In this document: positions 1 through 6,300 of the stretch, piece by piece
Layout: each line of letters opens with the position of its first letter
How positions within the stretch are numbered: position 1 is the stretch's first letter
NCBI GenBank assembly: GCA_027577415.1
Contig: JANBQS010000677.1
Coordinates: forward strand, 1 to 13,674
Direction of reading: 5' to 3'
DNA length: 13,674 nucleotides
From: Coemansia sp. RSA 922
Taxonomy: Eukaryota > Kickxellomycota > Kickxellomycetes > Kickxellales > Kickxellaceae
Position numbers and translations under genes: made by a program
Notes under the pieces: generated by a model
Told to the model about the DNA's origin: nothing
Databases searched by the model: none
What the model saw: only the letters and a program-made list of their open reading frames with translations

Positions 1-1608
1 CACAAGGATACCGCTGGCTCGGACGAGGTGATCAGCATGCTCATGGCGCTACAGAGCGAGGTTAGAGAGATTAGGGCATGGATGGGGGTCGCCGCCGCCA
101 CATCCATCGTCCAGTCACTGAAGCAGGCTGCTGCTACTGCTGAAGCGATTGTAGGGACGGCTGCCACAGAGCCCACAGTAACCGAGGATGCTGCAGCCAG
201 AGTCAAGGCACGCGAAACGGCTGTCGAGGCACGCGAAAGGGATGTTGCGGTGTGCGAGGTGGCTGTTGAAGCACGCGAGGTGGCTGTGGCAGAGTGTGTG
301 ACCGACGCCAAGACACGCGAGCGTGACGTCCAGTTTGCTGTGGCTGCATTTTCAGTACGCGAGGCCAAGATCGCGAAAGGCGAGGGTGCCGTCAAAAAGC
401 GCGAAGATGATGTCAAAAAGGATGAGGCTGCTATTGAAGCGCGCAATGCCGCACTCGAGGAGCGCGAGGCTGCAGTCGAGACGCGCGAAAATTACATTGA
501 GGAGCGTGAATCCGAGGTCAAGGAACGCGAGGCAGCACTTGAGGAGCGCAAAATCGCTATTGAGGAGCGCGAGATCGCTATCGAGGAGCAAGAGGCAGCA
601 TTCGAACAGTGCGAGGACGCGGCTGCTGAATACAACGAGCCAGGCACTGACGTTGCGATGGTCGAGGGTATTGATCGTGCCATCGACCATGCGGAATCGC
701 AGCAGGAGTCCCTCAACATTGGTATTGCCCTCGCCGAGGCACGCCACAAGGCCTCTCTCCTAGTCGTTGCCCGCGCTGAGTTGTGCGAGGAGTCCGCCAT
801 CGCTAGTACCTCTATTCGCACGAATATGCTTGTTGACGTCGTCCGCGCCACCTCCCGCTTTAAAGTGCATACGGAGACCCTTGGCAATGACATCCGCCTC
901 GCCATCAAACGGCTTGAGGCGCTATTCGAAGCCATCGCTTGCGCAGAGTCATGCAGGGAAATCGCCTTCTCCGAGCCTGCTACCGGCGCCGATGTGATCC
1001 ACAAAATTTACAGTGCCATCGCATGCGCAGAAGTGAGTCGCGAAGCCCTTGACAGCGGCATTATCATTACTGAAGAAGCTGGCGATGCTGTTCAACGTGC
1101 TATTGCCAGTATCGAGGAGCATGCGAGGGCTGCTTTCGTCGTCAAATCTGTCACTGCCCACGCCGAGCACCACGCGAGTACCACCATGACAGTTGACTGT
1201 GCGCGTGGTATTGCTGATGAGCTCCGTGTGCATATGATGGCCAGCGATGACGATGAGGAAGTGGCTGCCGCCACAAATGTGCTGGAGCGTCTTGACGGCG
1301 CTATTTCTCTCGTTGGCGCCAACTTTGGATCTGTGGCCACACTCGAGGTCGCTACTACCCGCGCCAAATGCCATTTGGATATCGTAACCGCTCTCAACCG
1401 CGCTGCTGACATCATCAATCCGCTTCAGGCACACAAAGAGCTAGACCCAGGCTGCGGGTTTGCCAAGATTGTTGATAGCCTTGATTGCGCCGCTAACATT
1501 GGTGGCGAGTACTTGATGGCTGTCGCTGCTGGCGACGACAGAGCAGATGGAGCTGAGATACTTGCGGCCCTCGAGAATGCTATCGCTGGCGTGGAGAGGC
1601 ACTTGTGA
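1..1608 (+). CDS. Heptad-array coiled-coil protein with Ala-rich repeat C-terminus (5' partial, hypothetical)
   Basis: The reading frame is already open at base 1, so the gene probably begins outside the window. The first in-frame ATG inside it is at 37; the GTG at 28 is not a likely eukaryotic start. I do not recognise the family. Numbering codons from base 28, residues 53-192 are twenty consecutive seven-residue units of the type E-E-R-E-x-A-[VIL], with a hydrophobic residue at every seventh position from 59 to 192 and no indel. Residues 200-526 are Ala-rich and predicted helical, with a recurring [IV]-A-x-A-E motif (anchors 219, 233, 247, 303, 331, 359). No signal peptide, membrane segment or catalytic motif is visible. 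A structural or scaffold role is inference only. TGA at 1606-1608 ends the frame, but 24 coding-like in-frame codons follow up to TAA at 1681. Two AATAAA signals lie downstream. Confidence 0.75.
   Translation, partial: HKDTAGSDEVISMLMALQSEVREIRAWMGVAAATSIVQSLKQAAATAEAIVGTAATEPTVTEDAAARVKARETAVEARERDVAVCEVAVEAREVAVAECVTDAKTRERDVQFAVAAFSVREAKIAKGEGAVKKREDDVKKDEAAIEARNAALEEREAAVETRENYIEERESEVKEREAALEERKIAIEEREIAIEEQEAAFEQCEDAAAEYNEPGTDVAMVEGIDRAIDHAESQQESLNIGIALAEARHKASLLVVARAELCEESAIASTSIRTNMLVDVVRATSRFKVHTETLGNDIRLAIKRLEALFEAIACAESCREIAFSEPATGADVIHKIYSAIACAEVSREALDSGIIITEEAGDAVQRAIASIEEHARAAFVVKSVTAHAEHHASTTMTVDCARGIADELRVHMMASDDDEEVAAATNVLERLDGAISLVGANFGSVATLEVATTRAKCHLDIVTALNRAADIINPLQAHKELDPGCGFAKIVDSLDCAANIGGEYLMAVAAGDDRADGAEILAALENAIAGVERHL
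184..603 (+). repeat. Degenerate 21-bp tandem repeat encoding 20 heptads
   Basis: Twenty seven-codon units lie in unbroken register. Typical peptide units are REAAVEE, REIAIEE and RETAVEA. The DNA copies are diverged (GAG/GAA, CGC and GCG/GCA codons dominate), so the repeat is conserved at protein level rather than freshly amplified. Long antisense and frame-shifted ORFs across this stretch are by-products of the repeat. Confidence 0.85.
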
Positions 1609-1683
1609 GCTGATTTCGCTGTGCCCAGCATGGACGAAGAGACAACCATGGGCGCTGAGCCCGCCACAACACCTACTGCTTAA
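1609..1683 (+). other. In-frame coding-like extension after the TGA stop
   Basis: After TGA (1606-1608) the same frame stays open for 24 codons to TAA at 1681-1683. It encodes a hydrophilic Pro/Thr/Ala/Glu tail that includes MDEETTMGAEPATTPTA. Base composition stays GC-rich up to the TAA and turns sharply AT-rich after it. This could be a former C-terminus cut by a nonsense mutation, a readthrough tail, or a 3' UTR that is open by chance. Confidence 0.4.
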
Positions 1684-1724
1684 AACAACATGATCGGGTT
1701 TTGCAATACTAAAAAGAATAATTC

Positions 1725-1771
1725 AATAAATAAGTGAAGATAAAGAGCCTTATATTGTAAACGATAATAAA
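1725..1771 (+). terminator. Poly(A) signals of the heptad-array gene
   Basis: AATAAA occurs at 1725-1730 and again at 1766-1771, about 120 and 160 bases past the TGA, in an AT-rich stretch. This is the expected place for 3'-end processing of the upstream plus-strand gene. The exact cleavage site cannot be read from sequence. Confidence 0.5.
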
Positions 1772-1794
1772 CGTCTTTAATAATGGAACTATAC

Positions 1795-1863
1795 TGCGGT
1801 CTAAGCCGCAACCCTTGTCCTGGACCGCCGATTAGGCGATCACGAAGTTTAAGGGCTCAAGGG
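1795..1863. repeat. GC-rich island with nested inverted repeats
   Basis: TGCGG (1795-1799) and CCGCA (1806-1810) form a hairpin with a 6-base loop. CCCTTG (1812-1817) can pair with CAAGGG (1858-1863). Inside that pair, CGCC (1826-1829) and GGCG (1835-1838) form a hairpin with a 5-base loop. The layout resembles a small structured RNA or cruciform but does not match tRNA or 5S rRNA. Each stem is short, so chance is a real possibility. Confidence 0.3.
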
Positions 1864-2330
1864 GAAGTGAGCGAGCTATTGGCGATTTAAAGTACAAAAT
1901 TGAAGAAAAAACAAAAAATAATGTAGTTTTATTTTTCAAATACACATGCAATAGCATGTAGTAAATAGTGTTCTACTAGAATTCTATGCATTGTAGCACC
2001 GACCCGTGGCTACCTAACAAAACTAGTCTCAGAGAAATAGGGTATGTGTGGGGGAAGATGCTCAAGATGGAAGTCGACATCGAAAAACACAGGTAAAATT
2101 TTGTGGATCACTGAAAGTAGAAAATAATATAAACGACCTTGCTATGGCGATGGAAGGCACCAATTTTAAAGAAAGCCAAATGGTAGGATAGTTGGCCTTA
2201 GTGCCCTCACGACAGGCAAATATTTGAAGTCATAGAGTGTGGCGTTGTACATATTGGATGTTTAAAAATGCGAGAGAAACAAAAAAAACTACGAATAGAA
2301 AGTGGATATGCTAGTAAAAAAGAATAAAAA

Positions 2331-2765
2331 CTACGGGCAAGCTACATGAGGCAATTGCGTTCTGTAGTAGTCTTCGATTAACGTGGGTATAGTGTCAAGT
2401 TCCTCGTCATTTAGACCGAGAATGTATGCCATGCTCACTATAAGTGACGTGGAAGTAGCATGCTCTCCTTTATCCGTTAGCCTCTGCGAGAGCTGGCACA
2501 CGCCCCGCAATGCCGAGTGGTCGCCGCCTGCGAGTGGCAGATTTTTCCGCCAGTCCTCCAGAGCGAAAAACGAAGTATGAACCACACTCCAATCAGCACT
2601 ATCCAGCTTGAGCAGCAGTTGAGGGTTATCATGCCGCTTGGACAAGTCCTCAGTAAACGCAGAGGTGGTGGTATCAGCGCCAGTCAAGCGCCTAAGCCCA
2701 AGTCGGCCTCGGATGGTACGGCCAGCACTCTTCGCCGCCAATACAGCCTTCAATACAAGGGACAT
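2331..2765 (-). CDS. Small hypothetical protein, possible mitochondrial presequence (144 aa)
   Basis: The first ATG in this open frame is at 2765 (the frame is open upstream, but only with a TTG codon), and TAG ends it at 2331. The family is not recognised. Residues 1-30 contain seven Lys/Arg (K6, K12, R16, R19, R21, R25, R26), no acidic residue, and alternating Leu/Val/Ala, which is the pattern of a mitochondrial matrix-targeting presequence. The rest is soluble and mixed-charge, with an acidic C-terminal helix around LNDEELDTIP. Codon choice looks coding and GC-richer than the flanks. The ATG context is weak (T at -3), and a pyrimidine-rich tract just upstream could be promoter or a 3' splice site, so a spliced upstream exon is possible. 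No clear poly(A) signal was found close downstream. It could also be a chance ORF or a gene remnant. Confidence 0.45.
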   Translation of the reverse strand: MSLVLKAVLAAKSAGRTIRGRLGLRRLTGADTTTSAFTEDLSKRHDNPQLLLKLDSADWSVVHTSFFALEDWRKNLPLAGGDHSALRGVCQLSQRLTDKGEHATSTSLIVSMAYILGLNDEELDTIPTLIEDYYRTQLPHVACP

Positions 2766-3340
2766 GTATACGGACAAAAATGAAAGAGAAAAAAAATAGA
2801 AATTGGTATTTGAATGCAAAATTCAAACGAAATTTGACGTAAACAAATTCGAAAAATATGAACGAAAAAGGAAAGTTGTTGGAGGTTATGCATGAAATCA
2901 CTACAGTCCACTTGGATCAAGATCGCCACGACTGAGTCGCCTAAGAACTGAGCCATGCATGACCTCTGCACATAGGAAGATCGACAATTTGCATGTATGG
3001 CGCAGCATTTATGACAAGCGTATTTGTGCTGGTGATGTTCATACTGAAAAGTAATGACACAGCTTTTAAGTTTATTAATTTTCCCGCTGAATATACAACC
3101 ACGACAAATGCCTCTACTTTGTCAATAATCCGACAAGCATAAACCCTGTCAGCTTTGTGTGGTAGGGTCTCATTTCTTTGTTTCCCCCCTCTGGTGTTTG
3201 GGCACAATCCCATGCTAGAGCTGACAATCCATCACTAGCGCCAAAGCATACTCGTCATTATATGCCACTTGTAATCTGGATAGTATAAAGTATCTAAACA
3301 ATAAAGCAAATTCCAATTCAAAACAAACATAGTCTAAACT
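2766..3340. other. AT-rich spacer between small ORF and ABC transporter 3' end
   Basis: On the minus strand this stretch holds the 3' flank of the ABCC gene and then the presumed promoter and leader of the small ORF. It includes a long T/C-rich tract on the minus strand (complement of about 2776-2805). A 90-codon minus-strand ORF (2941-3213) has no recognisable features. No minus-strand AATAAA is present near the ABCC stop. Confidence 0.6.
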
Positions 3341-6300
3341 CTACTGAATCGAGGCACTGGTAGTGGTGATCTGGCTCTTGCGCTGAGCAGTAGCAACCAA
3401 ATGCTCATATTCACCAGACTTCTCACACATGCTTCTAAAGATGCCACCTTCGCGCTGCAACAGGTTCCACGGTGTGTCAAACTCGGCAACCTTGCCCTTA
3501 TCTAGAACCAGTACGCGGTCATAGTCAATAATCGTGCGCAGGCGATGAGCAATGCAGAACAACGTCGAGTTGGCAAATTCTGTGCCGCGAATCGTGCGCT
3601 GGATACGGTCGTCAGTGTCAAAGTCAACTGAGGCAGTAGCCTCGTCCATGATGATAAGCCGTGAGCGCCGCACCAGTGCCCGTGCCAGGGCTACGAGCTG
3701 TCTCTGACCCAAGGACAAGTTCTGACCGTTCTCTTTGATCTCGGCATCCAAACCGGTGAAAATACCGCTCATATGCTCCACACCAGCATCATTAGTATTA
3801 TCGCCATCATCGTAGACACTTGTAGCCGTACTAGTAGTCTGACTGCCACGCTCACGCACCAAATGGGCGCGCTTAAGAGCATCCCACGCCAGCTCATCGG
3901 GGTACTCGCCAAACGGATCGAGGTTGAAGCGAATAGTTCCGTTGAACAAAACAGGCTCCTGCGGGATAATAGTGACGTTGCGCCGCAGCTCCTCCAGACC
4001 AATTTTGGCAATATCCACATTGTCCAACAAGATCCGACCCTGAGCCGCCTCGATGAATCTCAAGAAAGCCAAAGACATTGTGCTCTTGCCAGCGCCCGTA
4101 CGACCAACCACACCGATCTTCTCGCCGTGCTCGGCAGTAAGCGATATGCCGTGTAATACCGGCACACCTGGGACATACTCAACAACAAGGTCTTCGATCT
4201 GCACATTGCCAGTCCTTGGCCAGCCAGTCGGGGGCCTGTTTTCCGGAGTCGTGAGCAATTCAGCCTCCTGCTCAATCTTGAGATACTGGCTGATGCGCTC
4301 GATGGCGTTCATGTTCTGCTCGTTGGCGCTGTAATTGCGAATTGCTCCCAACATATGATCTGAAAACGTCATCGAGTACGCCAATGCAAACCCGGCTAGG
4401 CCAGCATCAAGCAAGTCGAGATTTGCCAAGATAAACAACGCGCAAGTAAACGATACAAGGACACCGGCAGAGTCCATTCGAATCGACAGCCAGCTGTTAG
4501 TCGCCCACACCAAATAGGACGGCTGGTTGTGAGCGTTGATCCGGTTGAGCGCTTCCTTGATATAGAAGTGCTTGGCACCAAACCCTCTGATTGTCGATAC
4601 GCCGAGGATGAGCTCTCCGAATAGCGACAGGAGTGGCGACATGCTAGTGGACTCGAGGCGCTTGAGCTCCCGCGACGTGTTCAAATAGTAGTTCGCAATG
4701 CTGACGTATAGCAGCGAGACGACAACAGCTACAATGACAAACGTCGGAGTGACTAGCGAAACAATGATAACCACGTTGAGCACTGCCAGAATGTCGCTGG
4801 TAAACGATACAATTGGATCCATTGCAAATCCAGCCGTTCTCATGTCATATGAAAACCGACTCACAATGCGGCCCAGCGGAGTCGAGTCAAAGAACCGAGG
4901 TGTAGCTCGCACAACTCGGCGCAACAGACGCGAATGTAGGTTATGAGCAGCCCGAATGGAGCCGCCAAGGAAGTAGCGAGTATGTACCATACTCCAGAAC
5001 ACAGCCATTATACCCAGAAGCATGTAAATACCAATCCAATATACCGCCGAGTGGTGCTTCTGCTCGACACTTGCATAGGCTGGCAAAACAGCGTAGATAT
5101 CGCCAGAAGCGCTGCTACCCGTCACAGCGACCCAGATCCGGATCCAGTAGTCCTGTAAAACTAGCGCCAGTTGACTGATAATTGTAAGTGCAAGCAGTGT
5201 AGCCCAGAACCACTTGTTACCGCAGGCGTTCAGATACGTCAGCCACACCTCGGACTTGACATAGCCAGACTCACGCTCCTCGTCTTCGACAAGCGTACCT
5301 TGCAACGCTGACGGGTCGCCATTCGAGTCAAGGCCACACTGCTCGGCGATCTTCTTCAGGCGCCGCAAGTTGTACTCATCCTCAGGTGTCCTGTCGTTAA
5401 CAGACTTTGACGGATCTTCTTCGTCAAGGATATCGGCACTGAGCTTAGTTTGCTCAGCGTCTTTGCCCTTGCCCTTGGCGTCAACATCGTACTCCTTGTC
5501 ATCGCTGCTCTCGAGCTCAGCCAACACATTGGTAAACATGCCTTGGTCTTGCAACTCTGCCGGATTGCCCTTGAGCGACACTCGGCCCTCGCGCAGCATG
5601 ACAATGTATTGGGCAAATGGCAGGCACATCGATACGTGGTGTGTCACCAGCACGCGCGTACGACCCAGCATCAGCGGCGTCTTGCTCAACAAGCACTCCA
5701 TCAGAATGTGCTTGGCTGTGTGCGCGTCAACCGCCGATAAACAATCGTCGATAAGCAAAATGCGACGACTCGAATAGACAGCACGGGCCAGAGCTACTCG
5801 TTGCTTCTGACCGCCAGACAAAGTCACACCGCGCTCGCCGATTTCAGTCTGGTCGCCAGCACTCAAGATCCTAAAGTCAGGCTTCAACGCACACACACGC
5901 AGCACTTCTTCGTAACGAGATGCGTCGTACTGCTCGCCAAACAGAATGTTTTCGCGGATAGTAGCGTTCCGCAGCCACGCCTCCTGGGCGACATAAGCAA
6001 TGTCGCGAATAGCCAGGCCCTCGTCAGAGAGATCGATAATGTCGCGGTACTTGTAGTCGCCGTTGGCATCTAGCCACGAGTCAACCGTAGGTAGTAGAAT
6101 GCGGCCGCGTGTCAGTGTCATCTCGCCAACAAGCGCTGAGAGCAAAGATGACTTGCCCGAACCAGTTGGTCCAGCAACAATCGAAAGCACGCCTTGCGGG
6201 AATTGCACGTCAATGACCTTGAGCGAAAATTTCGCCAGAACATCGCCACTCTTGCAGTCGAGCGAGGCATACGACTTGTTGGCAGGTGAAAGTGCAATCT

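Larger units (their letters stand above)
1684..2330. other. AT-rich spacer, no gene identified
   Basis: Tail-to-tail spacer between the plus-strand heptad gene and the minus-strand small ORF. It is AT-rich with several A tracts. The one compositional exception is a GC-rich island at about 1795-1864 containing three short inverted repeats, listed separately. A 35-codon ORF (1783-1890) covers that island but has no other support. No tRNA, transposon ends or long repeats were seen. Confidence 0.6.

Noticed and set aside
28..30. GTG at 28 as the start of the first gene
   Set aside because: The frame is open to base 1 and the gene is eukaryotic; an upstream start or exon, or ATG at 37, is more likely.
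352..1434. Long antisense and frame-shifted ORFs inside the heptad-array gene
   Set aside because: They arise from the 21-base periodicity and stop-poor codon use of the real frame; their products are low-complexity Ser/Arg or Leu-rich shadows.
1605..1628. A 24-base intron removing the TGA of the first gene
   Set aside because: Boundary sequences fit GTGAGC...CAG, but 24 bases is below the known size range of fungal introns. Kept only as one alternative in the findings.
1795..1864. tRNA or 5S rRNA gene
   Set aside because: There is no T-loop consensus, no seven-base anticodon loop, no matching acceptor stem on either strand, and no 5S signature.
2766..2819. Extended N-terminus of the small minus-strand ORF from 2819
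   Set aside because: The codon there is TTG and the extra residues come from an AT-rich pyrimidine tract; ATG at 2765 is the first ATG in frame.
2941..3213. 90-codon minus-strand ORF
   Set aside because: It has an ATG but AT-rich unbiased codons, no domain pattern, and a position in a spacer. Not supported.
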